From positions 22,528,501 through 22,592,500 of the forward strand of contig JALIGW010000005.1 of assembly GCA_023053685.1 (NCBI GenBank): 64,000 bases of DNA, written 5' to 3'. The DNA comes from Diadophis punctatus similis. Its lineage: Eukaryota > Chordata > Lepidosauria > Squamata > Dipsadidae. This document shows, piece after piece, positions 45,146 to 57,124 of this stretch. The notes below the pieces were generated by a model. The model saw only the letters and a list, made by a program, of their open reading frames with translations, had not been told where the DNA came from and did not search any database. The first letter of the stretch is position 1, and each line of letters starts with the position of its first letter. Position numbers and translations under genes: made by a program.

Positions 45146-45650
45146 AAATATGATCTTGAGGTGAGCTCAAATTGTATTTTGAATTTGTTAGGTACCTTTA
45201 TTTTAATATGTATAGTAATTACAGTAATTACAGAAAAAGCTTTCATTAAAATTATTTTATATTTATGCATTTCAGTTCTCTATTATATGTTTTGAAACTT
45301 TATTTGCTGTTTTTTCATATCCCTTCATACTATTATTTTTTAAGTTCCTCAGTACTTCTACTGTCTTTTGTTCTTTTATTTTTCACTTTCATGGATGCCA
45401 TGTTCTTTGGAATCTTGTTTAAACCAAGTTAATGGCCTTTTAGGCTTCCTCCGTGTGAGTAGGAGTTCACATTTTGAATAGTAAGAATTATATGTCACGG
45501 GGGGGGCATCAGGATTTTAGATATGGTTAGGTGGGGCATGGCCAAAAAAAGGTTGGGAACCACTGCTCTAAGCCTAACCCTTTTAAAATATTTAATTGAA
45601 GCAAACTGAGAATCAATGAAGGAAAGGTCATCTTTCTATGAAGACTGAGT

Positions 45651-45886
45651 CGTGGTGGCGCAATAGTTAGAATGCAGTATTGCAGACTAAATCTGCTGTC
45701 TGCTGACTGCCAGCTGTTCAGCAGTTCGAGTCTCACCGGCTCAAGGTTGACTCAGCCTTCCATCCTTCCAAGGTCGGTAAAATGAGGACCCAGATTGTTG
45801 GGAGCAATATGCTGACTCTGTAAACCTCTTAGAGAGGCCTGTAAAGCATTATGAAGCGGTATATAAGTCTAAGTGCTATTGCTAAT
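45651..45886 (+). mobile_element. tRNA-derived squamate SINE
   Basis: Full-length copy of the extended-B-box variant: CGTGGTGGCGCAATAGTTAG head, GTCTAAGTGCTATTGCTA tail. It follows the hAT relic by 86 bp. Confidence 0.93.
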
Positions 45887-46238
45887 ATAATGTACAAAAA
45901 TGGTACACCATGAATAGTAAAACAGGAAGGGTAATTGGAAAAGATTAGAATGTGTATAATTACATTAAAATCTTTCCCTTCTTCTTGAAGGTTATTTACA
46001 TGATCAGTTTACCAGTCTCACCATATTTTGCACTTCAAACATTATGGCAAAAAACAATCATGTTCAGACTGTAGGAAAAATTTGTTCTAACCAGGAAGAA
46101 GATTTAGCTATAGATACATGTCTGATTTACCTGCCAAATTCCTTTGGGAATGTAAATTTGGCTGACTCCCAAGTCCCAACTCTTGCTCCTTTTTTGGCCA
46201 CAAGTGAGTCTCACAATCACACACATATTTTCAAATGC
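45887..46238. other. Intronic sequence, nothing recognised
   Basis: A frame starting at 46044 runs into the hAT MITE and is not a gene. Confidence 0.45.
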
Positions 46239-46246
46239 ATTTTACT

Positions 46247-46514
46247 CAGAGGTGGGTTCCTACCGGTTCAAACCGGTTCTATAGAACCGTTAGTAACTTG
46301 GCGGCCTGAGTCACTGGAACCAGCAGCGACCCAGGCCCGCCACATCCCTAAGCTGGTTCTCTCAGTGCCGCTGTAGGTGCCACCATCTTGTTTTTTGCTT
46401 CTGCACATGCACAGAAGCTTTTTTTAGTACTGTGCATGTGCGCGCACATGTGCAAAGCGCGCACAGCATGTCCCTGAGCAAACCAGCAGTAGAAGAATCC
46501 GGAACCCACCCCTG
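46247..46514. mobile_element. hAT MITE, TSD ATTTTACT
   Basis: The ends CAGAGGTGGGTTCCTACCGG and CCGGAACCCACCCCTG lie between perfect ATTTTACT duplications (46239-46246 and 46515-46522). Confidence 0.95.
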
Positions 46515-46522
46515 ATTTTACT

Positions 46523-48898
46523 TGCTCTATCTTGCTAATATATATATAAGTAAGTTGTTGATTAATAAGTTTGTAGAACCCGTCAGTGCAAATTTATCTG
46601 TCATTGGGTAAAACGTTTTGGAAATGACATTTTTTTCATCAGTGGTGGGCCATAGTTTCTATTAGAAGAGGATACAGCCTAAAGCTATCCATCAGTATTG
46701 TGACCCTCATACATCTTTTATTGTTCTTTAAATTGCAGAATTCTGTTAGGCATCAGTCCCTTCCTTAGGATACAATGACTTTGAACATATATTCACTCAT
46801 TTATTTAAAACATTCATCTCTTCAGACAACTCTGGGCAGCTCCCAAATAAAATAATTAATTAAAGTTTTCTACTCTTATCCCAAGTTCTAATCAGAATCT
46901 AATCAAGTTTTATACATCAATACTGTGTTTCTGGTTGCCTTTACCCTTTTATTTGGAGTGGTTGTCTGTTTCAAATAGTTTGCCAAGAAGATCTTGTGTA
47001 ATGCTGATCAGGATTTTAATTTATTTTGAGCAGAATATTTATATGTTTTACGTTTCTTGAAGTCAGACAAACTGATTTATTCTTGGAAAGGTGCTGAAAG
47101 AAATGTATACTATAAACATGGATATTACATGCTCAGGCAAACAGTATAGTCAATATTTAGCATTACTGCAAACTCTGGATAGCAAATCAAAAAACTATTC
47201 AAGCTTTATATGCTCATAAGAGAAGATATCTTGAGTAAACAGGGAAAAGAAGAGATAAGGGAGAGAGAATGGAACGATTAGAATCTTGCAAACATTTGGT
47301 TGCAGATTCCACTTGTATGTATTTTCTTAAAATATATCATGATTCCAAAAATAGAAATGTAATTTTTCAATCATTATAAGAAAGCTCTGATACTGATATC
47401 TTTCATCGTGCTGACAACAGTTAAATTTCAGCAATATATGAATAATTGGGAATACGTAATCCCTCATTTTGTGGAACTGAACAGTTTGGAATCCAATGTG
47501 ACAGAAATCATATAGCATATATACATATATGATCCTTACTATGTTTTCTTGGCATCTATTGTTTTTGATTAACATTTATTTGTAGTAAAAGACAAAAATA
47601 ATAAGTTCAATACAGTCAAGGGAAAAATAGGAAATTAACAAATAATTAAAATGGCTGTTTAAATCTAATTTAAGGTCAGGAGACAAAACACAGAAAACAA
47701 AAAGTTTTTTTTTTTACTCCGGTATCATCTAAGAGGAAACATAATCTTTTTGTACCATCTTCCATGATTATGAGTCAGAAAATTATTTATCTGTTCAATG
47801 CACCATGTGGTGTACCAGGGGCAAACCAGAGGTTTTGTGAAACTTTTCATTTCTACCACAGAAGATGAACAAAATTTATTCTGGACTGGACCAATCTGAA
47901 ATTTTCTAAAACAGACAAAGGCAAAAGTTGGGCAAACTTTTGGGCAAAAGTAAAGGCTCTCCCATGAGATGAACTAAGGATGCTTGGTTAAGTATTTTGC
48001 ATAAGAGAATTATTTTACAAATAGACCCACAGCATACCAAACAGGAATTTTGTAAAAAAAATCCAACTGAACTTCAGTGTCAAAGTCCAAATGTTTCCAA
48101 TTTAACCAGGTTCTTCCTGGGTAAGAGTCAAAATAGTAAATAGTGGAGGAAGATAAAATAGTAAATTAAAAAAAAACAATTGGCCAAGATCTCTTTTTAA
48201 AAATGTGGGTATGTAGTTGTTTTCAGCAACAGCATGGAGACCTAGGTATTATCAGAGAGATGTTAACTTAATCAAGGATTTTAGCAGACATAATTACATA
48301 TGAGTCTACAAAGGAGTTAGACCAGTAATGGGATTTGGGTAATGAGAGTAGCAAATCTATCCTCCATATAAGAGGCATTGAATGACCTTGACACTAAAGA
48401 CTTTTATGTCTATTGGGATATAGTTATTTGCAGTCTGGTGTGCAAAATGAAAGATAGCTTTTGAAAGCCTGTGGACTTAAACAGGAATGACCCTAAGTAC
48501 TTTTATTTATTTACTAGACAACTTGTCACCCTTTGGGTTATCCTTTCAGAGATATTCCCTTACCAGATTCCTCAATGTCTTCAACAGCAGTGACAGAACT
48601 TCTAATATACTGCCTTCACTGGGATATATTCAGAAAATGTTATCTGCCCATGTTGAAAATAGCTCATGTTGAACTGTATAGCACAAATCATCTTTATGGC
48701 ATTTTGCATTACGGTATGTTACAAACTGTTTTATGATAATGTTTATATCATAAATGTTTTCTAACATTTGCCAAATTTCAAATCCACAGGAGAAATTGGA
48801 TGAATTCTGTCAGTTAGCTCATTTGAAGTACCTAATGTTTTGCCTTATGGTACACTATTTCACCCAGTTAAAAATTATAGGAACCAAAGTTTAAATAG
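46523..48898. other. Long intronic stretch, nothing recognised
   Basis: 2.4 kb of AT-rich intron. The only element-like trace is a LINE-tail-like CTGGGCAGCTCCCAAATAAA near 46829 (low confidence). No conserved coding segment found. Confidence 0.45.
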
Positions 48899-48958
48899 AT
48901 CCATCCATCCATCCATCCATCCATCCATCCATCCATCCATCCATCCATCCATCCATCC

Positions 48959-48993
<35 letters not shown>

Positions 48994-48994
48994 A
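48899..48994. repeat. (ATCC)n-(ATCT)n microsatellite
   Basis: About 15 ATCC units followed by about 8 ATCT units, a single transition between two tetranucleotides. Confidence 0.98.
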
Positions 48995-49744
48995 TCTTAT
49001 TTTTATGGACAGCATACAGCACGTGATTAGAAAATCATAAATGTATAAAACAATCACACTAAAAATAACTATTAAAAGACACACAAAACAGGAGACAATG
49101 ATACTAACCACAGTAAGGAAACTATCACAAAACCTTCCAAGTTCCCTGGGACCCCCATGTCAGATAACATAGACAGGTCTTAAGGGATTTGTGAATGTTG
49201 AAAGGGATTGAGCTAGTCTCACTTTCTGGGGGAATATTCATTCAAGTTCATTCGAGGCTTAGAAACTTATCTTAAGGTAATTAAATACACTTGTTTACTG
49301 GATGCTGAGGGAATTAATTTTCCAGGAATGCTGGCAGTGGAGAGTTCATTTGGAGGAAGTGACTATTTTGATTTTATTATTGTAGCAATGACGAGTTCCT
49401 CCTGTCTGCAATACTAGGCAGGAACACAAAGGCCATTTTATCAGTTCATAATTTACCCTTATCCTGACAGAAGTCAGAGATATTCAATTTATATCATCAT
49501 TATGACATTGTGGCTTTCTTTATGAATAAAAACACAATAGTTTAAATTCACAAGTTGCAATCCTGCAATTAATTACCTCTGCACATCCGTGGGAATTGTA
49601 TGTGTTCATATGTGCCAGATGACTATTTTAATTTAAACATTAAAATGAAATAATTATCTATGGCAGTTGACATTTTCTTTCTATTGTACTGCTAGTTATT
49701 TTAAAAAATCAGAATCCAATATCTGTGCAGTAATATTTTTAATG
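48995..49744. other. Intronic sequence, nothing recognised
   Basis: No repeat or conserved coding segment seen. Confidence 0.45.
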
Positions 49745-50400
49745 CATCTTGCAGAGCTTCTCTCCCTAATTCTGTTTTGCCTTTACATAAAGCCACTGGG
49801 AGAGATCATTCACTGACATGGGATAAAGTATCGTCAGTATGCTGATGATGATACTTATACATCTATCCCCACACTAGCTAGGTGATGTTATCTCAGTTCT
49901 GTCCCAATGTTGGGAGGCCATGGGAATCTTGAAAGAGGTCTGGTTCAACCTGACAAGACTTAGTGGTTTTGAGTTTTGCCCATCCCATTCCCCACATCCA
50001 TTTCTGGGATTTTTTTCATCCTTGGCTCTAGATAGGATTGTACTTCCCTACTGAATCTTATACTTAATTTGGAGGTTCTCCTGAGTTGCGGCTCCTGTTG
50101 GAAAGCAGGTGGCAGTTGTGGCTAGAAGGATCTTTATAGAACTTTTGTGGATTTTTTGTGTGGATCAATTGCACCTGTTTCTGTATTGGGAATATCTGTT
50201 CGTAGTTATTCATGCCTTAGTCATCTCCTGGTTAGATTTTTGCAATACATTCTACATGGGGCTGCTCTTGAAGACCATCTGAAACTGAAGCTGGTCCAGT
50301 ATATGCCTCAAAGCACCCAAGTAACATCACTACTTTACAGCTACACTGGCTCCCGGTAAGCTTCTGGGTGCAATTCAAGGATTGATTCTTTTCCTTAGCA
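49745..50400 (+). mobile_element. L2-type LINE RT relic
   Basis: The decayed plus-strand reading shows KPLGEIIHxHGIKYRQYADD-like sequence at 49790-49850 (the RT catalytic YADD), then GAALEDHLKLKLVQYMPQS near 50265 and LHWLPV-like sequence near 50340, the L2 ORF2 order. 3' truncated. Confidence 0.72.
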
Positions 50401-50694
50401 AAAATGGTAGATAGCAGCAATAAATGAATAAGTAGATAAATAAATAGTCTTGTATTGATGTGGTATGGTACCTGTTTTCATTTTTCTATTTTGAATCTTT
50501 ATTTTCTTTTTCTTTTTATTATTGTATAACAGCCAGAGCCACAAACTGTGAGAGGGCTGTCTTATAAATATTGATGTAAATAAAAATGAATTGTCAGCAT
50601 TTTTTAGCTTTATTCCCCAAGTATGTTGGAATACTTTACTACCAGTTTCCTACTTAATAACCTGTAAGGCATAATGATGAAAAAACATCCTGCT

Positions 50695-50984
50695 CAGGGG
50701 TGGGTTCTAACTTACCTCGCCACCGGTTCGCTTCCTCCCGCGCCGTGTGGGCACGTGGCCGCGCCTCACGAGCTCGTGCGCAGTGCCGAAAACCAAGCTT
50801 CTGCGCATGCATAGAAGCAAAAGACAGCTTCTGCACGTGCGTAGAAGCCAAACACAAGATGGTGCTGCCTATGGCGCTGCCATTAGAGCCAGTTCGGGGG
50901 CGTGGCCAAACGGAGATCGCTCCCAGTTCGGCGAGCGGGGGAAAATTCCTGCTACGGGTCTGAACTGGGAGCAACCTACCTCCG
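50695..50984. mobile_element. hAT MITE, TSD ATCCTGCT
   Basis: The ends CAGGGGTGGGTTCTAACTTA and GGAGCAACCTACCTCCG lie between perfect ATCCTGCT duplications (50687-50694 and 50985-50992). In reverse orientation to the copy at 37788 judging by the GCGAACCGG/TAAGTTAGAACCCACC side. Confidence 0.94.
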
Positions 50985-50992
50985 ATCCTGCT

Positions 50993-53107
50993 TGGTTTAA
51001 GCGTTAGATGGTGCATCTTATCCATAAGTGCCTGTTTATCTAGGGGGAGTGCTGGAGAGTGGTCATGTGTTGACTTAAGAGATATTATCTTTTTGTTTAA
51101 TTATGGGGAGCTTTGGGATAAACAAAAACTCAATTGTGATGTGGTCTGCTCTTGTTGTGCAATGTTTTAGAATTTGTAAGAATTATTTTTATTTGGTTAT
51201 TAAATGTGTGTGCCTCCTGATTACCAACAACTCCCAAATATAATTTTGAATATATTTTAAGTTTTTATTGAATTATTTCATTGCTTTTATTTTATTGTAT
51301 TATTGTGTTCAATGATAGTATTTTGCTTGTGAAGAAAAAAATGCTGGTTAGGAACAGGATGGATAAATAAATAAATCCATCACACCCACACACACCTACA
51401 CATATTGTAAATATGCCTATTGGCCTTAGTTATGGGAGACTAGAAAATCCAAAAGACTTGAAAAAAATCATGTTGGAGTAGAGTTCTTATATATAGTCCT
51501 TAGGCACAGTCATTCAATTGTGACAGTAAGATAAACTCCTCCTTGTCTTTTACAGTACTCTAGTGTCAGTTCATAACACTGTACCTTATTAATCTTGGAC
51601 ATGTTCAGATGACATATACTGTTAGGCTTCAAGGCTATATAGATACCACCATTCAATAATTTGCACTAAGAATTATATACAGTCAATGCTAGACTATTCC
51701 TCTATTCCCAGAAGCCAGGCACAGCCTAAAAAAAACTAATTTTATATTCACATTCCTCCTACACAGTTTTTTAAAAAAAGTGACAGGCACAGCAGCAAAT
51801 TTAACACTCAATCTTCTGCAACCAGCAGTAATATCCAATTACTTATAGTGGCTGTGAATTCTAAATTTCTTCCAGAATGTCTTTTTCCAGCGTACTAATT
51901 ATAAGTTTGACAGTATTAAGGCAGAGAAGTTGTAGATCAAATGTCAATAATTAGTTCAAGGCACTCTTTCATTGATTACTTTATTAGGATTAGTCAATTG
52001 TCTTTCCGTGACTATTGAAAATAGTGATACTGCCTCTGTCTGAAAAATAGATTTATATAATATCATCAACTTGATATTATGTCAAATCTGTTAGGTCAAC
52101 ATTTTGGAAACTGAAGTTCTGGTTGAAGAAGACTAATAATCTGAGTACAAAATTAAGCTAGAAACCCATAAGGGCATAATAGACCTACGAATAATGTTAC
52201 TAGACATTTGATGATTAGGTGCAGAAATAATGTAATGCTCTCCCCCCAAAAAGAGAAAACATGAAAGATAAATTCATATGGTCTTCTTGTTGAAATTAGT
52301 GATGAATGAAACTGCTAATGTTTGCAAATTTTTTTGATGAAAAATAAAAATATCTACAAACCATGCCATTTATGTACGTGTTTGTATATGCAATTTCTTT
52401 TACCACTTGTCTTATAACAATGACTCTGGATGGTTGTACAAGAATTAAAACCAAAATAATAAGAATCCAAATAGCAATTGTTCAAAATCACAAAAAATAA
52501 TCTGATTCCAATTTAAAATACCAATAGCAGCTGAGCTCATTTAACCTTTCAGCACTCATACAAGACATGTTCTTCATAAAAAGTAATGCTGAGGATAAAC
52601 TTTGTGAAGGGCAATAGTCTTACAATGAATTAGAGAGATTGCCTTTGAAAAATGCCAAGCTATAGTAAGCGGAAGGACATTTACAAAATCCTGTGCTGTT
52701 CTGCCAGAGGAAGGTTGCTGAACAAAACTTAAGAGAAATTATTATAGAGAAGAGAAGCCATCTGAAACCCCAGACATTCCAAATTCAGTATTAACTGACA
52801 TAATATAATTAAAAAGGAGTGAATGACATTAAAATCCTGCTATATTCTGCACTTCAAGTAAATCATAGAGCAATTACAGAACTCCTGCTTAGACTCCTCC
52901 GGTGCAGCTTAGAGAGGTTCAGCATTTTGAATAACTAAAAGCTTACAGTATAATTGGATGAAACCTCAAATATAAATTCATCCAATCCAAATCAGGAAAT
53001 CCTGACAGCTTACCATCTAGATTTTTTAAAAACTCTGGCAAATGAGAACTCAAAGCATGTTGTTCCATAAATTAATAACTTGCACCATCAGGAAGTTGTG
53101 TTTTAAT
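50993..53107. other. Long intronic stretch, nothing recognised
   Basis: 2.1 kb of AT-rich intron without recognisable repeats or conserved coding blocks. Confidence 0.45.
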
Positions 53108-53160
53108 CCTCCCTCCCTCCCTCCCTTCCTTCCTTCCTTTCCCTCCCTCCCTCCCTCCCT
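53108..53160. repeat. (CCCT)n/(CCTT)n microsatellite
   Basis: Pyrimidine tetranucleotide array of about 50 bp with both units. Confidence 0.95.
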
Positions 53161-53279
53161 AATCTCAACCATACTTTCTTTTTCTTTTTGCCCGTTCCCG
53201 TTCCCATTTCTGAACTCTTTGGGAAGTTCTCAAAGAGATAATTAGTCTGGGCTCCTGGTGACTGTTTGGACTACTCCCT

Positions 53280-53460
53280 GCAGATTTTTTTTTAGCAGGA
53301 TTGTGAGAAGTAGTGTGCATTTCCCTTTTACTTAGGGTTGAGGAGAGTGACTGGCCCAAAATTACCCAGTTGGCTTCATGTCTTATGCAGGATAAGAACT
53401 CATGGTCTCCTGATTTCTAGCTGAGAGCTTTAACCAAACTGTTCTCAAGTTCGTATCATA
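53280..53460 (-). mobile_element. Second tRNA-type (MIR/ACA-like) SINE
   Basis: Read on the minus strand: TTAAAGCTCTCAGCTAGAAA, then GGAGACCATGAGTTCTTATC (B-box-like), then CAACTGGGTAATTTTGGGCC and AGTCACTCTCCTCAACCC. This is the pattern of a tRNA-derived SINE shared among squamates and different from the GCTATT-tailed family. Diverged. Confidence 0.6.
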
Positions 53461-53821
53461 AATTTCATTAATTATATAACAACTCTGTTATATAACAACT
53501 TAAAGATAGCTATGATATTTTATTTTTAAATCATTTAGAGTAAGCATACCTAACACCTAACAAAAAAACCAAGGTGTATCCCACTCTTCAGAAAGAAGAA
53601 GAAAAATAAGCAGCTACCAATTGCCAGCTTTTTGGGGATATCTTATAAGAGTGACAGAAGGTATCATTGAACAATCTGTTTCATGTCCATTCTTCTGCTT
53701 CAGGACAAGCCCACACTTTCCTCTTCCCAAGGTACTGTACTTTTCCACATTTCTGAACATTAGCAAACCTCACCCATATCTATTTTTGTGTGTTTCTTAT
53801 TGTTTACTTATGTGAACCCGA

Positions 53822-54120
53822 TCTTCTCATGTTGCCGCACAAGCCCGTTTTTGGCTGGCAGAGTGCTGCAGGAGGCCATGGAGGGCAAAAACAAGGCATG
53901 GGGGAGCCACACGTGGCCCCCTTGTACCCCTTTTTGGCCAATAAAGTGTTGCAAGAGGCCATTCAGGCTGAAAAGGGGCAGAGGGGGCTGCACGCAGCCC
54001 CCATGTGCCCCATTTTGGCAGGCAGTTTTGCTGCAGGAGGCATCTGTCCCATCTCACCCCTGCCGGCCCGCGTAGGACAACTACAATTGGCACTCAAAGA
54101 AATCTAGTTTGACACCCCTG
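53822..54120. mobile_element. hAT-type MITE, GTTTGACACCCCTG end
   Basis: The right terminus AAATCTAGTTTGACACCCCTG is characteristic of an hAT family with CAGGGGTGTCAAAC ends. The left terminus is missing. The interior has a duplicated block built around TTTTTGGC, TGCAGGAGGC and GGGGGCTGCACGCAGCCCCC. Confidence 0.65.
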
Positions 54121-54527
54121 CACTAGACTTAAGGATACCAATGAACTTGAAGCAACAAAGGTAAATAAAGAAACAGTTACATATTTCAAATACTTAAAAA
54201 CAAAGCCAAAATTAATATTAGACTGCAATCTCCTACTTTCAAAAGAACTGTTCATCCTTTATGCTAATGAATAAATTTCAGGAAAGGTAATTCCTGAAAT
54301 TAGTTATGGGTATAAACTAATCTGTCACATCAAAAATCACTGTCAATGGTTTTGCTGCACAAGCCATAACAATAAAAAGCCTGTTGTATGTATATTTTCT
54401 ATATGTCAACTACATCATTACAGAGTAATACAGAAATAAATATACAATTATATGTCCACAAAATTTACAAATCAGGCATAAATTCACACAAGCAGTATAT
54501 CTAAAGATCAAATATTGGGATTCTTAC
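54121..54527. other. DOCK1 intron, nothing recognised
   Basis: Intron immediately downstream of exon B. Confidence 0.45.
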
Positions 54528-54586
54528 CCAGATTATACCACATATCCCGAATCTCAAAACCAATTTGTCGTCTCATATCACCATAC
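54528..54586 (-). CDS. DOCK1: DOCK1 internal exon B
   Basis: A 59-bp exon: one base completing Lys, 19 codons starting [19 protein letters not shown], and one base (G) that the next exon completes to Gly. The acceptor is CTTTCTCTAG and the donor GTAAGAATCC on the minus strand. It continues the helical region upstream of DHR-2. The intron before it (54587-63481) is 8,895 bp and the one after it (41460-54527) is 13,068 bp. The phase match on both sides and the near-perfect agreement with the vertebrate DOCK1 block make the call secure despite the short length. Confidence 0.93.
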
Positions 54587-54900
54587 CTAGAGAAAGTGCA
54601 AATTTTTATTAAAATTCTTTTAATACTTTTTATTGAAATTCTTTAATACTTTTAATAGTTTTGACAGGGGCTAAGTCCCTATCAAAACAAGTAGCATTTA
54701 GAACTAAATTTCATTTTATAACTTTGAATAATGGCAGCTTTTTCAATTTGTTAAGTAATACCGTATTTCCACTGTTAACAACAGGAAAAATGTAAGCAAA
54801 CAATACATTGACATTCATAAACCACACAGAAAGAAAATGATTTAAATAATAAATAAAAAACTATACTAAACTCATGCATCCTAGCTCCTACTTTAACATC
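54587..54900. other. DOCK1 intron, nothing recognised
   Basis: Intron immediately upstream of exon B, with a short local repeat of ATTCTTTTAATACTTTT near 54613-54655. Confidence 0.45.
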
Positions 54901-54968
54901 TGTATTTCACAACTTTTCTTAAAGGGAAAAAGAATGTATTTCACAACTTTTCTTAAAGGGAAAAAGAA
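54901..54968. repeat. Perfect 34-bp tandem duplication
   Basis: The 34-bp unit starting TGTATTTCACAACTTTTCTT is present twice with no mismatch (54901-54934 and 54935-54968). Confidence 0.98.
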
Positions 54969-55216
54969 CAGTGGGTATTATTTTTTCTGTAAACATTTCA
55001 CCTGTGGGATTTTCACTGGCATATTGCATAACTGTCCCTTGTGAATCTAAGGTGGCTGTGTAGATTAATGAAAGTATTTTTCATTTCTCAGTCTCTGATA
55101 TCTGAATAAAACAAATTCAGTACCCTTAGGAATATTTTATTGTTTAGCTTATTTTAGCTCATATGGAATGTAGAAAATGACAAACGATAAATAGCAGGAA
55201 TCAAGAACATCCAATC

Positions 55217-55359
55217 CAGCGGTGGGTTGCTCCTGATTCAGACCAGTTCTTAGAATCAGTAGTGGTGGTGGCGGGAGGCTCCGCCCACCCACCCGGGATT
55301 GCGTGCACGCGAGAGCACGCACGCGAACCGGTGGCAATCTAATTTAGAACCCACCACTG
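55217..55359. mobile_element. hAT MITE, TSD ATCCAATC (143 bp)
   Basis: The ends CAGCGGTGGGTTGCTCCTGA and TAGAACCCACCACTG lie between perfect ATCCAATC duplications (55209-55216 and 55360-55367). Same short subfamily as 26326-26480 (GGAGGCTCCGCCCACC). Confidence 0.95.
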
Positions 55360-55367
55360 ATCCAATC

Positions 55368-55866
55368 ATATTAATTATAAAGTTATTTTTTAAAACAACC
55401 ATGACACCTGCTGAGATAGTACAATTAAATTAAATGTACAGTATGGTGTCTGGAAAGCTACCAAAAAATAAACAAAATAGAATATCATTTTAGTAGATGT
55501 TGCATTTTTTTAGAAAAAAAGATGGATATGCAATGGCGCTTAAAAGTTTGTGAACTCTTTTGAAAGTTCAATATTTCTGCATACATATAATCTAAAGTCT
55601 GGTAAGTTCTCTTCACAAGTCCTAAAACCAGATAAAGAGAACCCAATTAAACAAATGAGTAAAAATATACTTGCTCAATTATTTAGTGAGGAAAGTTACA
55701 TATTTCCATAGGGCAAAATTACATGAACCTCCAGGACTATAATTTATATGAAAGGGAAATTAGATTCAGGTGAACCCTGAACACATCCTGTGTTCAGCTT
55801 TTGGTTGTCTCAGACTAAGTGATGGCTGACTGTCCGCAACCTTAAACATACAAATGACATCTAGAG
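55368..55866. other. Intronic sequence, nothing recognised
   Basis: TTAAAAGTTTGTGAACTCTT at 55538-55557 and the later GAACCTCCAGGACTATAATT stretch may be an old DNA-element trace, but no inverted ends are defined. Confidence 0.35.
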
Positions 55867-56170
55867 CATTAGTTCTTAAACAAGGGGTAATTATGCCCAA
55901 GGGATAATCTGGGCATACCCTGTTGGTAAGGGAGAAATTTGTAATTGATAGTTTGTGAATCTGGGATCTAGTTTGGAACTGCTGCTGCCAAAACACTGCT
56001 GTAAAACAACCAAATCTGGTTTGTTGGGGAAATGACATTCAAATATGGAAAAAAATAATTTGGGACAAAACAGTTTCAAAATATAGATTTCAAGTTTCAG
56101 ATGAGTAACGGTAACGAGTAATGCTGAAAAATTGCACGATGGTTTTTAAAATGTTTTGGGAATCACTAGA
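55867..56170. mobile_element. Possible non-autonomous hAT element
   Basis: The left GCATTAGTTCTTAAACAAGG and right TGTTTTGGGAATCACTAG are imperfect inverted copies, similar in design to CAGTGGTTCCCAAAC-type hAT ends. No target duplication was identified. Confidence 0.45.
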
Positions 56171-56754
56171 AAATGAAAAGTTGATGATGTCTCCTAGAAG
56201 ATATCTATGCTTCTGGGAAATAAGATTGTAAATATGGTAGTGAGATCATTAATATAAAAATACTGATGGAAAAAAACTGAAAAACAACAGGTAAATCATA
56301 AAATTGTCAAAAGTGCCATTTCCCATTAATTTAGGGACATTTAATTTATTTCCTGGGCTCAAAATTCAGAATGAAAATAATCTATCATCAGATATGGTAT
56401 TTACACATTGTAGAAACCCTCGGGGTGTTCAGCATTTACATGAAATCTCTGAATAAGATCACTCAGCGTATTGTTATCTACAGCAGATGATCTGTACATT
56501 AGAGCTGCTTATGTACTGTATTCTCTACATGTATTCTCTTTACCCATGTATTATATGAAGTATATATCACACCTCTTTTTTGGGTAACTCAACCACCAGT
56601 GCAGTAGGAAGACATAGTTACTGATAATAATGACTAAGCAAGATATTTATACTGAATTAATGAAAAACAAAACAAATTATATTCTAGTCCTAATAGCATA
56701 CCTATTTTACTTTGTGTTTTGTTAAAAAAAAAGGCATGGTAGCCTCGATTTGTC
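56171..56754. other. Intronic sequence, nothing recognised
   Basis: No repeat or conserved coding segment seen. Confidence 0.45.
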
Positions 56755-57115
56755 AAACCAGAAAGTTAAGGTATAATGGGTGGGTTGTTGCACTGATGGT
56801 TAGGTTCTGGGTCTAATTCAAAGTGCTGGTTATTACCTGCAAAGCCCTAGCGCTGGGTTATATCGGGATTCACTTTGCTTTGACAAACATTCTCTGTGAT
56901 TGTCCCAAACAGTGACACTACCCCCTTGCTCCTGATAATCTGGAAAGCTCTAGGATCTCTTCTTTTTAAGATCACACTTGAACTGAGAATGAGTTAGTAA
57001 CCATTTTTACTTATGGCATGATGGTTCAAAGGGAACCATGTACAGGTTGTATACTCCCAGAGTCCATATTTGAGGAAGGTGGGCAGTTCAGAAATTTGAT
57101 AAATAAATTTTAAAA
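56755..57115 (+). mobile_element. L2-type LINE 3'-end relic
   Basis: TTCAAAGTGCTGGTTATTAC then GCAAAGCCCTA matches the L2 ORF2 end (FKVLVI..KAL). The 3' end has GAGGAAGGTGGGCAGTTCAG and a TAAATAAATTTTAAA tail. Decayed. Confidence 0.6.
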
Positions 57116-57124
57116 ACCTCATTT

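Larger units (their letters stand above)
42943..45565 (+). mobile_element. hAT transposon relic (2.6 kb)
   Basis: The inverted termini CAGTGGTTCCCAACGTGGAG and AGGTTGGGAACCACTG bound a unit carrying a broken transposase (43635-44939). The right subterminal region has TGGGGCATGGCCAAAAAA. I see no matching 8-bp target duplication (left CGCCCCTG, right CTCTAAGC), so one flank may have been altered. A compound microsatellite at 44006-44122 and a small palindromic MITE at 45057-45145 lie inside it. Confidence 0.9.
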
